From the NCBI GenBank assembly GCA_010672585.1, contig JAAHGF010000024.1, positions 62,001 to 126,000 on the forward strand: DNA of 64,000 nucleotides, read 5' to 3'. The number at the start of each line of letters is the position of its first letter. Position 1 is the first letter of the stretch. This document shows positions 8,552 to 17,524 of the stretch, piece by piece. Origin of the DNA: Okeania sp. SIO1I7. GTDB lineage: Bacteria; Cyanobacteriota; Cyanobacteriia; Cyanobacteriales; Microcoleaceae. The notes beneath the pieces were generated by a model that was not told the DNA's origin, made no database searches, and saw only the letters and a list, made by a program, of their open reading frames with translations. The translations under genes and the position numbers were made by a program.

Positions 8552-9349
8552 ATGCAAAAAACTATTTTAATTACTGGCTCTACCGATGGTATTGGACTGG
8601 AAACAGCAAAGATGCTGACTTCACTGGGGCACCATGTTTTATTACATGGTCGTAATCCAAAAAAGCTTGAACAAGTGCAAAAAATGCTTCTTGAACTCAA
8701 AGATGGCGGACCTGTTGAAATCTATGTGGCCGATTTGTCGCTAATGGATAATGTCCAGGTACTAGGGAAAACTGTGATGGAAAAGCACTCTAAGCTTGAT
8801 GTGCTAATCAATAATGCAGGTGTCTATAATGCGTCCGATCCTATTACCCAGGATGGTCTTGATATACGCTTTGCTGTCAATACCATGGCTCCCTATCTGC
8901 TTACACAAAAGCTATTGTCACTGCTCGGTACTTCAGGACGGGTGATTAATCTTTCCTCCGCTGCTCAATCGACTGTTCAAGCAGAAGCACTGGCAGGACG
9001 AGTCAAGTTGTCCGACGGAGCAGCTTATGCACAAAGCAAGCTAGCGCTTACAATGTGGTCGCGCAGTCTAGCAGTTTCTCTTGAGGATAACGGTCCTATG
9101 ATCGTCGCAATTAACCCTGGGTCGATGCTTGGCAGCAAAATGGTAAAGCAGGCATTTGGAGTAGCTGGTGGCGATATCCGCATCGGGGCAGAAATACTTA
9201 CTCGCGCAGCACTGACGGATGAGTTTCAAACTGCTTCAGGCAAGTATTTCGACAATGATTTAGGTCAGTTTGCCTCTCCCCATCCTGATGCCCTTGATAT
9301 ACGGAAATGCCAAGAGATTGTACGTGTTATTGAGACAGTTTTAGCCTAA
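8552..9349 (+). CDS. Short-chain dehydrogenase/reductase (SDR)
   Basis: A classical SDR of about 265 residues. The cofactor motif TGSTDGIG is at residues 7-14, the structural NNAG motif follows LDVLI, and the catalytic YAQSK sits after a serine-rich strand (INLSSAAQS). The ATG at 8552 is chosen for the AGGAG about 9 nt upstream. An upstream in-frame ATG at 8510 would overlap the preceding gene by 29 bp. It is the last gene of the HxlR-linked operon. A repeat-filled 400-bp gap follows. Confidence 0.88.
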   Translation: MQKTILITGSTDGIGLETAKMLTSLGHHVLLHGRNPKKLEQVQKMLLELKDGGPVEIYVADLSLMDNVQVLGKTVMEKHSKLDVLINNAGVYNASDPITQDGLDIRFAVNTMAPYLLTQKLLSLLGTSGRVINLSSAAQSTVQAEALAGRVKLSDGAAYAQSKLALTMWSRSLAVSLEDNGPMIVAINPGSMLGSKMVKQAFGVAGGDIRIGAEILTRAALTDEFQTASGKYFDNDLGQFASPHPDALDIRKCQEIVRVIETVLA

Positions 9350-9754
9350 ACTTTGGTAGTAAATCAGACAAGTGACGATCAAAAATTTCCCCCTCAAGGT
9401 TCTTTATTTCATTAATGGATAATTGATAATTACCTCTGGTTAAAACCGAGAGGATTGGATATAAGGAATATTGTCTTTTTTTTTCCCCTTAAAAGGGGAG
9501 GCTTTAAACCTGAATTATTTAATTATTAATTATTAATTATTAATTATTAATTATTAATTATTCGGTAAAGCTTGCTCCTTACCTCATTACTTTGGATATG
9601 AAAAATTAAGTGAATTTTTGTAGCAGGATTAGTCATCAGTTTTCTCAATACGGCAATAAACTAATGTTTTATAATTGCATTTTTGCAAAAATACTTACCA
9701 TTTTTAGCTATTGTAATGGTGATTGGGTAGTCTCACGCTCTTGGAGAAATTAAA
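9350..9754. repeat. Intergenic region with hairpin and TTAATTA repeats
   Basis: Bases 9434-9510 hold a paired-hairpin repeat (CCTCTGGTTAAAACCGAGAGG and CCCCTTAAAAGGGG) also seen near 28986-29075. Bases 9518-9562 are six copies of the heptamer TTAATTA. Nothing gene-like is seen. GGAG at 9743-9746 is the ribosome-binding site of the next gene. Confidence 0.6.
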
Positions 9755-10639
9755 ATGATCAAAATGAAGAACATAAGAACATTTCTATTACTCGCACTAC
9801 CACTTATAACCATCGTCATCGCCGTCACTTGCACTAGCTCCCAGGTCGCATCCCAAAGCATCGAGCCGGAATTAGCAGCCAAGCCAACCTCCGAGGTCGT
9901 CTTGAGGTCCGAAGTCCAGTGGGGACCCCTCAACCCCGCCCGCGGCGACCAAAGCCCGAAGGCTGGTACTCTTTGGGGCGATCGCACTGCTTCCGGGCCT
10001 TCAGGCTTCCTCGTAGAGTTTGTGGACGGCTTCTCGTCCCCACCTCACATTCACAATATCACCTACCGTGGAGTGGCCATTAGTGGCACCGTTCACAACG
10101 ATGACCCGAATGCGGAGAAGATGTGGCTGCCGACGGGTTCTTTCTGGACGCAGCCAGCCGGAGGTGTACATATTACTGCTGCCGAGGGTAGCAACAACCT
10201 GGCATACATAGAGATCGATGAAGGGCCGTATCTTGTCCTTCCCACTGAGGAGGCGTTTTCTAGCGATGACAAGCCGATTAATGTGGACCCATCGAACATT
10301 GTTTGGATCGATCAACCCGGAATGCCAGCCTCTGCTAATGGACCAAAGGTAGCTTTTCTTTGGGGCAACCCGCAGGACGATCAACTATACGGGAGTTTTG
10401 TCAAGCTACCTGCTGGATTTACTGGAAAGATACTTAGCCACGGCTCGACATTCCACGCTGTGGTAATTCAGGGTCAACCACAGTACCAAGTGACGAATGA
10501 GACCGATCTCAAGACTTTGGTGCCGGGCAGTTATTTCAGCTTGAAGGAAGAGTCAGAGCATCAAGTCTCGTCTAAAGCAACAGAGGAGAGCATCATCTAT
10601 GTACGCACAAATGGCAAGTTCGACATCATTCCGGCGTAG
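9755..10639 (+). CDS. DUF4437 (cupin-like) exported protein
   Basis: This 294-residue protein has an N-terminal hydrophobic signal (about residues 7-27) ending in a cysteine (AVTC), so it may be a lipoprotein; the T before C is not ideal for a lipobox. The remainder resembles DUF4437, a double cupin, with the repeated pattern WG...[17 protein letters not shown] and [15 protein letters not shown]...[14 protein letters not shown] 8 nt upstream supports this start. Codon use is markedly GC-richer (GTC, CCG, GCC) than neighbouring genes, a sign of recent transfer. Function unknown. Confidence 0.75.
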   Translation: MIKMKNIRTFLLLALPLITIVIAVTCTSSQVASQSIEPELAAKPTSEVVLRSEVQWGPLNPARGDQSPKAGTLWGDRTASGPSGFLVEFVDGFSSPPHIHNITYRGVAISGTVHNDDPNAEKMWLPTGSFWTQPAGGVHITAAEGSNNLAYIEIDEGPYLVLPTEEAFSSDDKPINVDPSNIVWIDQPGMPASANGPKVAFLWGNPQDDQLYGSFVKLPAGFTGKILSHGSTFHAVVIQGQPQYQVTNETDLKTLVPGSYFSLKEESEHQVSSKATEESIIYVRTNGKFDIIPA

Positions 10640-10826
10640 TTCAAGAAGTAAACTCGCCCCATAGATTGGGTTCATCAAGCAAATCGCCCTAAATAGACCG
10701 CTTTATAGTGGCGCATAGCCACAATTCTTACATTTGAAGGTCTGTCTAACCTAAACTACTGTTTAAACTAGATTTGAGCCTTGTATTTTATACATTTATG
10801 TAAATCAACCTACAAAGCGCGTGAAT

Positions 10827-11111
10827 ATGGAACAAACAATAACCCTAAATCTACCTAATAACCTTTCTGATTCTGATTGGAAAAAAGTGAGTACTGTTTA
10901 TAAGCAAATGGATGGGTGGATTGATGGTTATGACCATCCCTACTGGTTTGGGACTGAAGAGGACGATTTATATATCTGGGCTTCTGTAGAACCGAGCGGT
11001 CTACTATTATCTGGCAAGGTTGATGAAAGGATTTGGATCGGTTGGGTTACAGTCCTCTGTGCAAAGCTAACTTTGGCTTTAGGACGGGAAATACATGATG
11101 CTGAGGCATAA
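10827..11111 (+). CDS. Small hypothetical protein, unrecognised
   Basis: This acidic, tryptophan-rich protein of 94 residues (seven W in total) has no membrane segment and no clear domain. The pattern (LNLPNNLSDSDWKKVSTVYKQMDGW, then EEDDLYIWASVEPSGLLLSG) resembles compact two-layer accessory proteins, including some immunity proteins. That is only an impression. A GTG two codons upstream (10821) is an alternative start. It lies alone between the DUF4437 gene and a repeat cluster. Coding is supported by normal composition and an absence of repeat DNA. Confidence 0.5.
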   Translation: MEQTITLNLPNNLSDSDWKKVSTVYKQMDGWIDGYDHPYWFGTEEDDLYIWASVEPSGLLLSGKVDERIWIGWVTVLCAKLTLALGREIHDAEA

Positions 11112-11155
11112 AATCTGTCGTTCAAAAGCTTTTATCTTCTTCTTTATATGTCAAT

Positions 11156-11432
11156 AGGACTTACGCAGATACGCTATATATAGCGCTCAAAACTATTGTC
11201 CAATAGTCTTTAGACTCTGTAAATAGTGCCTTTGCGTAATATCATGTCCGGATAAGAGCGTGATAAAAAAACTTTCTCCTTCAACTCCAGTTCTTCTTCT
11301 TCCTTCTTCTTTCTTCCCTCCTGACTCCTGACTTCCCCTCCTGGGAGGGGGAGGGGCGAGGGGTGGGTAGACTCCTGACTCCTCCGTCGTTATTTATTTA
11401 TAACTGTTCAACCGGACATGATATAAGTCCTG
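11156..11432. repeat. ACTTACGCA inverted-repeat element interrupted by MITE-1 copy 2
   Basis: The outer element starts AGGACTTACGCA and ends TGCGTAAGTCCT once the inner insertion is removed. It belongs to a family with copies at 27178-27269, 30771-30863 and 33108-33244. The inner MITE-1 occupies 11240-11423. Confidence 0.75.
11240..11423. mobile_element. MITE-1 copy 2, nested, 3-bp duplication TAA
   Basis: It begins TATCATGTCCGG and ends CCGGACATGATA. TAA at 11237-11239 is repeated at 11424-11426. Removing the element plus one TAA restores TTTGCGTAAGTCCTGG, the intact right end of the ACTTACGCA element. This fixes both the boundaries and the target duplication. Confidence 0.9.
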
Positions 11433-11683
11433 GTCAAGAAACTATTTAGTAGTATTTCATACTATTACGGAGAAATCATTGCTGTGTAAGCTTTTGTTGC
11501 ATATTTGCGCATTGGAATTATTGTTTTAGAGAAAGAGGAAGTAAAAGCTGGGATTTATCTTTTCTGCAAAGATTTATCCCTTAGTTCAGCAACGCCAGCT
11601 TTTAAATACGATACGATACTTTGATTAATAAATCGCGGTCATACGCGATCGCCAAACATATTAAAAATTTGGAGGTAAAATCC
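11433..11683. other. Leader region of the ADH gene
   Basis: No gene is seen. A GGAGG-type ribosome-binding site (TTGGAGGTAAAATCC) lies directly before the ATG at 11684. An upstream in-frame ATT/ATG region from 11621 contains a HIP1 octamer and is not likely to be coding. Confidence 0.5.
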
Positions 11684-12703
11684 ATGAAAGCAGTAGGTTT
11701 AACTCAATATTTACCAATTGATAACGAAAATAGTCTGTTAGATATTGAAATCCCTAAACCCACAGCTCAAGGCAAAGATTTACTGGTACAGGTTAAAGCT
11801 ATTTCTGTTAACCCAGTAGATTATAAAGTTCGCTCTCCTCAAGATAAGGTTGAATCCGAACCCCGCATTCTTGGTTGGGATGCAGCAGGTATCGTGGTAG
11901 AAGTTGGAGAAGAAGTAACAGAATTTCAACCGGGAGACGAGGTTTATTATGCAGGAGATATTACTCGTCCTGGTAGCAACAGTGAATTTCATTTAGTGGA
12001 TGCCAGAATTGTTGGTCGCAAACCCCAGAATTTAGATTTTGCTTATGCAGCAGCTTTTCCTCTTACTGGTATCACTGCTTGGGAAGCTCTGTTTGAAAGA
12101 TTGAATATTGATAAAACAGGAGCAGATGCAGGCAAATCAATTTTAATTATCAATGGTGCAGGGGGAGTGGGTTCTATTGCGATTCAAATAGCAAAAAAGT
12201 TAGCCAAGCTTAATGTTATTGCTACAGCATCTCGTCCTGAAACTATCGCTTGGTGTCAAAAAATGGGTGCCGATGAAGTGGTCAATCATCGAAATAATCT
12301 TGCGGAGGAAATCGAGAAAATTGGTTATCAAAATGTCGATTATATTCTGTGCTTGAACGACACTGATGGTCACTGGCAAGCTATGACTAAAGCTATTAAA
12401 CCCCAGGGTATAATCTGTTCTATTGTGGAAAACGAACAACCACTAGATATGGGTACTTTGAAGAGTAAGAGTGCTAGCTTTGTTTGGGAATTTATGTTTA
12501 CTCGCTCCATGTATCAAACAGAAGATATAGCAGAGCAAAGTAACTTGCTTAATGAGTTGAGTCAACTTATCGAAGATGGTGCAATTGTTACAACTTGCAA
12601 TGAGGTGGTCAAACCGATCGATGCTCAAAACTTACGGGATGTTCATCAACGTCTTGAAAAGGGTAGAACTATTGGAAAAATTGTTTTAGCTGAATGGAAT
12701 TAA
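11684..12703 (+). CDS. Zinc-type alcohol dehydrogenase-like / quinone oxidoreductase (MDR superfamily)
   Basis: This MDR-superfamily protein of about 339 residues has an N-terminal GroES-like domain (KAISVNPVDYKVR, PRILGWDAAGIVVEVG) and a Rossmann domain with INGAGGVGSIAIQIAK. The ligands of catalytic zinc are not evident, so it belongs with NADPH-dependent quinone oxidoreductase-like enzymes (TIGR02817-like) rather than true zinc alcohol dehydrogenases. The strong GGAGG before 11684 decides the start. Its C-terminal 188 codons are duplicated, slightly diverged, at 16596-17161. The substrate cannot be named from sequence. Confidence 0.87.
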   Translation: MKAVGLTQYLPIDNENSLLDIEIPKPTAQGKDLLVQVKAISVNPVDYKVRSPQDKVESEPRILGWDAAGIVVEVGEEVTEFQPGDEVYYAGDITRPGSNSEFHLVDARIVGRKPQNLDFAYAAAFPLTGITAWEALFERLNIDKTGADAGKSILIINGAGGVGSIAIQIAKKLAKLNVIATASRPETIAWCQKMGADEVVNHRNNLAEEIEKIGYQNVDYILCLNDTDGHWQAMTKAIKPQGIICSIVENEQPLDMGTLKSKSASFVWEFMFTRSMYQTEDIAEQSNLLNELSQLIEDGAIVTTCNEVVKPIDAQNLRDVHQRLEKGRTIGKIVLAEWN

Positions 12704-12785
12704 TTTTTAACTAGCTATCAGCTTTCAGGTATAACACTAGGATTTACACATAACTACCAGATATTTTAGGGGTTAACAGCCGTTA

Positions 12786-12910
12786 TATCATGTCCGGCTG
12801 AATACTTACACTTTGGAGGAGGTAAGGCAGGAGGCAGGAGGCAGGAGGCAGAAGGGTTTCCCGCAATTTCAACCTAATTCTATACACAAACGATGCTACC
12901 GGACATGATA
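12786..12910. mobile_element. MITE-1 copy 3, nested, 3-bp duplication TTA
   Basis: It begins TATCATGTCCGG and ends CCGGACATGATA. TTA at 12783-12785 is repeated at 12911-12913. Removing it restores GGGGTTAACAGCCGTTAACCC, which matches the GGTTAACGGCCGTTAACC core of the ACTTACGCA element at 30771-30863. The interior is GGCAGGA heptamers. Confidence 0.88.
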
Positions 12911-13045
12911 TTAACCCTTACAAGATGAAACCTTAAGGATCATTCTCCTGTGGTAGTTGCGAATACCCAAGCAAAGTAGACAAGGGGTGTTACCCCTACT
13001 AGAAAATCATCTTAGCAATTACCAACACCCAGTTTTTTACTGTAA

Positions 13046-13192
<147 letters not shown>

Positions 13193-13221
13193 TCAACCCT
13201 GATTTGGCGTAAAACTGTGGG

Positions 13222-13360
13222 TTAGATTGTCTTTTGATTTGAAATCAATCGATCGCTAATCCAATCAACCAACCCAGGGAAATACTGCTTGAAAATATGC
13301 AAACTTTGAGCTGCTCCATCGGGAAATACATGAAGTTGGTTACGAACAATGGCTTTAACT
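13222..13360 (-). pseudogene. C-terminal fragment of an SDR- or hydrolase-like gene
   Basis: The minus strand reads about 45 codons, VKAIVRNQLHVFPDGAAQSL then HIFKQYFPGLVDWISDRLISNQ, to a TAA at 13222-13224. The pattern RNQLHVFPD resembles the C-terminus of SDR-type enzymes, but an alpha/beta hydrolase tail is also possible. The reading frame is cut at about 13360, exactly where the IS200/IS605-like debris begins. This suggests the rest of the gene was lost on insertion or deletion. Confidence 0.45.
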
Positions 13361-13662
13361 CCCCCGGCGGGAAGTCCCGCGTTCTCCCGTTGGCGGAGCA
13401 AGTGCGGCAGCTATTAGGGGAGCGGAGGGATGGGAAAGCCGGGCGTTGTATTTGTTGTTCCTATGCGAATTTTTTCTTTATTCTCTTTATAGAATACATA
13501 CTATAATTATTTTACTATAGTTATTGACAATTGCAAATATAGTCACTATAATTGTTACCAACACAGGGGGAGGACATCACCTCTGTTAAAACAGCGGTCA
13601 GGGTTTCTCTGGCTGAAGAATCCCGCTTTGTCGCGCAAGCGCAACGTCGGGAGTATGTCAAT
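13351..13662 (+). mobile_element. IS200/IS605-type remnant 1 (right-end / omega-RNA-like cassette)
   Basis: There are two conserved blocks. One is CGGGAAGTCCCGCGTTCTCCC...GGGGAGCGGAGGGATGGGAAAGCC (about 13365-13441). The other is GGGGGAGGACATCACCTC...GAATCCCGC...GCAACGTCGGGAGTATGTCAA (13566-13662), whose end folds as a CCCG/CGGG hairpin. The same block order occurs at 16147-16390 and on the minus strand at 21665-21945. No tnpA or tnpB is present. Confidence 0.65.
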
Positions 13663-13839
13663 TGTTCTTTCCATTACTTTAGCTGGATTAGTTGCGAAGC
13701 GTTCAGGAAAACCTTCCTTGCCTTGAGCTAGCGTTCCATAACGTTTTTTTTTTCGTAAATGATTCGTCATGGGGCACTCGAAGATGGTGCGTTGATATTT
13801 AGCAACAAGGAAACATAACTTTAACGAAGTCACAAGTCT

Positions 13840-13867
13840 GTAGGGGCGAACGGCCGTTCGCCCCTAC
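13840..13867. terminator. Perfect 28-nt palindrome past the hydrolase gene
   Basis: GTAGGGGCGAACGG and CCGTTCGCCCCTAC form an uninterrupted 14-bp arm palindrome. It lies 22 bp beyond the stop of the minus-strand hydrolase, with A-rich minus-strand sequence before it. It could act as a terminator or be a dispersed palindromic repeat; the sequence does not decide. Confidence 0.5.
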
Positions 13868-13889
13868 TTATGACGATTGGAGATTTTTT

Positions 13890-15134
13890 TTATGTGCAAT
13901 TAGGCGGATTTGATATTACCCCGTGAAGCAGAGATGCTAAAAAGCGTTCGGTATAATACAAAGCAAGCTGATTGCTAATCCCAGGAAAAACTGCGTCAAA
14001 GCCGTGTTCGGCCCAGGGGATTTCTAAAAAAATAGCCTGGTTGCCAGTTGCTCGCAGTTGAGTGTATAAAATTCGTCCAAACTTAGCTTGTACTACATGG
14101 TCGCGACCTGCATAAACCAGTAAAGAAGGGGGAAGAGCAGGTCTAACATAACTTTTGGGAGAAGCTTTTTGATAGAGTTCTAAGAGTTCGTCTGGTGTTC
14201 CTCCCAAAAAATCCCGCAGGAGAGTATTTGTATTGATAGGATTGGGAAAAGGTGGATTGTGGAACCCTTCTATTAAGTCACTAGGTGCGTAGTAATTTAC
14301 CACTGCTCGAAAAGGTATAGCACCTTGCTCGTAAGCAGCCAGACTTGCTAAATGGCCTCCTGCTGAACGGCCCATGATCGCTATGCGCTCAATATCTACT
14401 CCCAAATTATCCGCATGGGCTTGAATATACTGCAAGGCTGCTCGTACATCTTCGAGTTGAGCGGGAAATTTATACTTGGGTGCATGGCGGTAATCAATAG
14501 CTATTACTGAGTAGCCTTGAGCTGCTATGTAACAACTAAACCTCTCATAGTCATCAGGACTGCCTTGTCTCCAAGCTCCACCGTAGACAATTACCACAGT
14601 AGGAAATTTCTGCAACTTTTGTGTAACTAAAGGCTGGTAAACATTTAGTTTGAGGTCTACTCCATCAGGACTGGCAAAGACAATACCTCTTCGAGTCCGA
14701 ACTTCCTTTTTAGGAAGCCCACGAAAAACGTCTGCAAGGACAAATGGTTGGGGACGCATTTGGGCTTTTAAGTCTTCAGGAACACTTTGTAAATAGTCTG
14801 TTCCCAAAACCGTTTCCATCTCAACAGCAAAGTTAGTGTTGGTAGTAGCTAGTTGGCTCAGTGGCAGTAAATTTAATATTAGGCTAAGTAAGCTAGAGAT
14901 GAAGATGAGAGCAGACCACCAAGTTTTGTGAATAAAAACTGTTAGTATAAGCGCAACCAGATTCAGGCAAATCAGCCAAGGGCTAATTTCTGGAGTTCCC
15001 ACTGCCAAACGTAAAAGAAAAAGATTTGGAGCAGGAACTACAATCCAGAGACTGAAAAAAAGTCCTAATATACTCAATAGCAACGGAACTAACCACCAGA
15101 ACTGTAAAATCCCTGATAAGTTTGGTTGAGGCAT
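13890..15134 (-). CDS. Membrane-anchored alpha/beta hydrolase (esterase/lipase-like)
   Basis: This 414-residue protein has three or four hydrophobic segments in residues 10-95, then an alpha/beta hydrolase domain of the Abhydrolase_3/BD-FAE type. The oxyanion-hole motif is VIVYGGAWRQGS, the nucleophile elbow is GRSAGGH, and a C-terminal histidine lies in AEHGFDAVF. An aspartate in LVYAGRDHVV completes the likely triad. The start is 43 bp from the divergent SDR gene, so they share a promoter region. The substrate is unknown; carboxylesterase activity is the family expectation. Confidence 0.85.
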   Translation of the reverse strand: MPQPNLSGILQFWWLVPLLLSILGLFFSLWIVVPAPNLFLLRLAVGTPEISPWLICLNLVALILTVFIHKTWWSALIFISSLLSLILNLLPLSQLATTNTNFAVEMETVLGTDYLQSVPEDLKAQMRPQPFVLADVFRGLPKKEVRTRRGIVFASPDGVDLKLNVYQPLVTQKLQKFPTVVIVYGGAWRQGSPDDYERFSCYIAAQGYSVIAIDYRHAPKYKFPAQLEDVRAALQYIQAHADNLGVDIERIAIMGRSAGGHLASLAAYEQGAIPFRAVVNYYAPSDLIEGFHNPPFPNPINTNTLLRDFLGGTPDELLELYQKASPKSYVRPALPPSLLVYAGRDHVVQAKFGRILYTQLRATGNQAIFLEIPWAEHGFDAVFPGISNQLALYYTERFLASLLHGVISNPPNCT

Positions 15135-15177
15135 CGTTTTTCGCTAAACTGTATTTGGTAAACTATAGTAAGTAATT

Positions 15178-16146
15178 ATGACAGACCTGAAAGGTAAAGT
15201 AGCATTGGTTACAGGAGCAACGCGGGGTATAGGTAAGGGCATTGCAATAGGTTTAGGTGAGGCCGGTGCTACTATCTATATTACAGGTCGTAGTCTCGAA
15301 AGACCTTGTGTTAACGATAGCGTTTCCGGTACTCTCCAGGAAACACAGTTAGCTATTGAAAAAGCAGGTGGTAAGTGTATTCCTGTTCAAGTAGATCATG
15401 GGGATGACGAGCAAGTACGGTTACTCTTTGAGCGCATCGAAAATGAACAACAGGGGCAACTTCATATATTAGTGAACAATGTCTTCTCCGGAGTAGAAGC
15501 TATTAGAAATGCCTACGGTCAGCCATTCTGGAAATCTGAACCTAGTCTTTGGGATATGGTGAATAATGTAGGTCTTCGCAGTCACTATATTAGCAGTGTA
15601 TTTGCTGCACGAATGATGGCTCCTCGTGGGGGGGGAATTATATTTACTATCTCTTCCTGGGGTGGTATGTCTTATCTATTTGGTGCTGCTTATGGTGCGG
15701 GTAAGGCAGCAAGCGATCGCCTGGCAGCAGATATGGCAGTAGAGTTAAAAGCAGATAATATTGCTTCTATATCTATTTGGCCGGGGATTGTCGGTACAGA
15801 GCATATAATTAATTTTACCAATCAATCAAGTCAAAGTAATACTGTAGATATTTTTGGCGATCGTGAAAATTGGGAAACTCCTTTGTTTATAGGTAGAGTT
15901 ATTGCGAATCTGGCTGCTGAACCAAGTATTATGAGTCATACGGGTAAGGTGCGGATTGTTGCTGAACTTGCTGAAAAATATAATATTGTAGATGAGAATG
16001 GTAATTGTCCTATATCTGTACGTTCCCTTCGTTTTTTAATTCCTTTTACTGTTCCTGCATTGAGAAAATATGCCTGGTTAATACCAAATTTCAAAATCCC
16101 TTGGTTTTTATTGCTATGGGGAAGGTTGATATCACCTCAAATTTAA
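15178..16146 (+). CDS. SDR-family oxidoreductase (DHRS1-like)
   Basis: This 322-residue SDR has the cofactor motif TGATRGIGKG at about residues 13-22, an LVNN motif, and the catalytic segment ISSWGGMSYLFGAAYGAGKAASDR. The catalytic tyrosine and lysine sit in YGAGK. Longer than classical SDRs by a C-terminal extension of about 60 residues, it most resembles DHRS1-type proteins. It is divergent from the hydrolase with a short gap. Directly after its stop begins IS200/IS605-like debris, although the stop itself looks native. Substrate unknown. Confidence 0.87.
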   Translation: MTDLKGKVALVTGATRGIGKGIAIGLGEAGATIYITGRSLERPCVNDSVSGTLQETQLAIEKAGGKCIPVQVDHGDDEQVRLLFERIENEQQGQLHILVNNVFSGVEAIRNAYGQPFWKSEPSLWDMVNNVGLRSHYISSVFAARMMAPRGGGIIFTISSWGGMSYLFGAAYGAGKAASDRLAADMAVELKADNIASISIWPGIVGTEHIINFTNQSSQSNTVDIFGDRENWETPLFIGRVIANLAAEPSIMSHTGKVRIVAELAEKYNIVDENGNCPISVRSLRFLIPFTVPALRKYAWLIPNFKIPWFLLLWGRLISPQI

Positions 16147-16390
16147 CTTCCCTGGCGGTAAGTCCCGCGCTCTCCCGAAGGGGAGCGGAGGGATGGGAAA
16201 GCCAGGGCCAACAGTCGGATATCTCCACAAATAAAACCTTCCTATACCCTTGACAAGCTAGGAGGTATGTATGTTATTATCAAGAGCAAAACAGGGGGAG
16301 GACATCACCTCACACGAAACAGCGGTCATTTTTTTTATGACTGAAGAATCCCGCGTTGTCGCGCTATGCGCAACGTCGGGAGTATGTCAA
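16147..16390 (+). mobile_element. IS200/IS605-type remnant 2 (right-end / omega-RNA-like cassette)
   Basis: Same two-block structure as remnant 1: CTGGCGGTAAGTCCCGCGCT...GGGGAGCGGAGGGATGGGAAAGCC at 16151-16204, then GGGGGAGGACATCACCTC to CGTCGGGAGTATGTCAA at 16293-16390. The terminal hairpin is CCCGCGTTG / CAACGTCGGG (16350-16380). A TnpB C-terminal fragment lies only about 90 bp further on, on the wrong side for an intact element, so the locus is rearranged. Confidence 0.65.
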
Positions 16391-16477
16391 TTATTGGATA
16401 GTAATGGTATAGGAGGTGTGGGGAGTGTGGGAGGTCTATGGGTTTTTATGAATTCAGAAGACAGCTAGAATACAAGT

Positions 16478-17161
16478 GTGAGTTATATGGTTGCTGAGTT
16501 AATCATCGTTGATAGATGGTTTCCCAGTTCTAAAACCTGCTCTAACTGTTTAGCGTACGCATTCTTTCCTGATCATACCTTCACTTACCAACGCCCAATT
16601 TTAATTATCAATGGTGCAGGGGGAGTGGGTTCTATTGCGATTCAAATAGCGAAAAAGCTAGCCAAGCTTAATGTTATTGCCGCAGGTTCTCGTCCTGAAA
16701 CTATCGCTTGGTGTCAAAAACTTGGTGCTGATGAAGTGGTCAATCATCGCAATAATCTTGCGGAAGAGATTGATAAATTTGGTTATCAAAATGTCGATTA
16801 TATTCTGTGCTTGAACAACACTGATGGTAACTGGCAAGCTATGACTAAAGCTATTAAACCCCAAGGCAAGATCTGTTCCATTGTCGAAAACGAACAACCG
16901 TTAGACATGGAAACTTTAAAGAGTAAGAGTGCTGGCTTTGTTTGGGAATTTATGTTTACTCGCTCCATGTACCAAACAGAAGATATAGCAGAGCAAAGTA
17001 ATTTACTTAATGAGTTGAGTCAACTGATCGAAGATGGTGTAATTGTTACAACTTGCAATGAGGTAGTCAAACCGATCGATGCTCAAAACTTACGGGATGT
17101 TCATCAACGTCTTGAAAAGGGTAGAACTATTGGAAAAATTGTTTTAGCTGAATGGAGTTAA
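16478..17161 (+). pseudogene. Chimeric open frame: TnpB zinc-ribbon fragment joined to ADH C-terminal half
   Basis: The first 39 codons read ELIIVDRWFPSSKTCSNC, the hallmark of the IS605-family TnpB zinc ribbon. The second cysteine pair is lost (...DHTFTYQRP). From 16596 the frame continues without a break into a near-copy of the quinone-oxidoreductase gene at 12138-12703 (INGAGGVGSIAIQIAKKLAK), lacking its whole catalytic N-terminal domain. Both copies share the same stop. The result is a 227-codon open frame, with GTG as the only in-frame start. It most likely arose by recombination at a transposon and is not expected to be an enzyme, but the intact Rossmann half could still fold. Confidence 0.7.
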
Positions 17162-17524
17162 TCTTGAATAACTAAGAAGAAGCTATCCTAGCTAATAGAC
17201 ATCTCCAAAAATCAAAAATAAAATCAATTATCGTACAGAAATTATCAATTATTTTCCCCTCCTGGGAGGGGTTAGGGGTGGGTTCCCTATTCCCTATTCC
17301 CTCTTTTCTGGAGATGTCTAATGGGCAAATCATGATCGTCTTGTGGATGTAGAGCCAAAAAATAAAAAACAAGTCAGTTAACAAATGCCTGGAAGATTTG
17401 AATGATTAACAGACATTGAATGGAAATTATTAGACATCTCGATGGCTCAAACGCTGGAAATTAGAATATTTGTAGTGCGGGCATCTTGCCCGCGATTAGT
17501 CACCAAAGTGAAATCCGCTGTAAA
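17162..17524. repeat. Intergenic region with a TAGACATCTCC inverted-repeat element
   Basis: Bases 17196-17320 are a 125-bp element with ends TAGACATCTCCA and TGGAGATGTCTA. Related single ends lie near 33277 and 55130-55150. A GTGCGGGCATCTTGCCCGC hairpin is at 17477-17496. No gene is seen. Confidence 0.6.

Noticed and set aside
10001-10384. 127-codon minus-strand frame opposite the DUF4437 gene
   Set aside because: A shadow frame of a GC-rich gene with a convincing signal peptide, cupin pattern and ribosome-binding site on the other strand.
12200-12439. 79-codon minus-strand frame, repeated at 16658-16897
   Set aside because: Antisense shadow of the ADH gene; it appears twice only because the ADH half is duplicated.
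13555-13833. 92-codon minus-strand frame
   Set aside because: Half of it is the IS605-like end block; the remaining part has no recognisable domain and no start signal.
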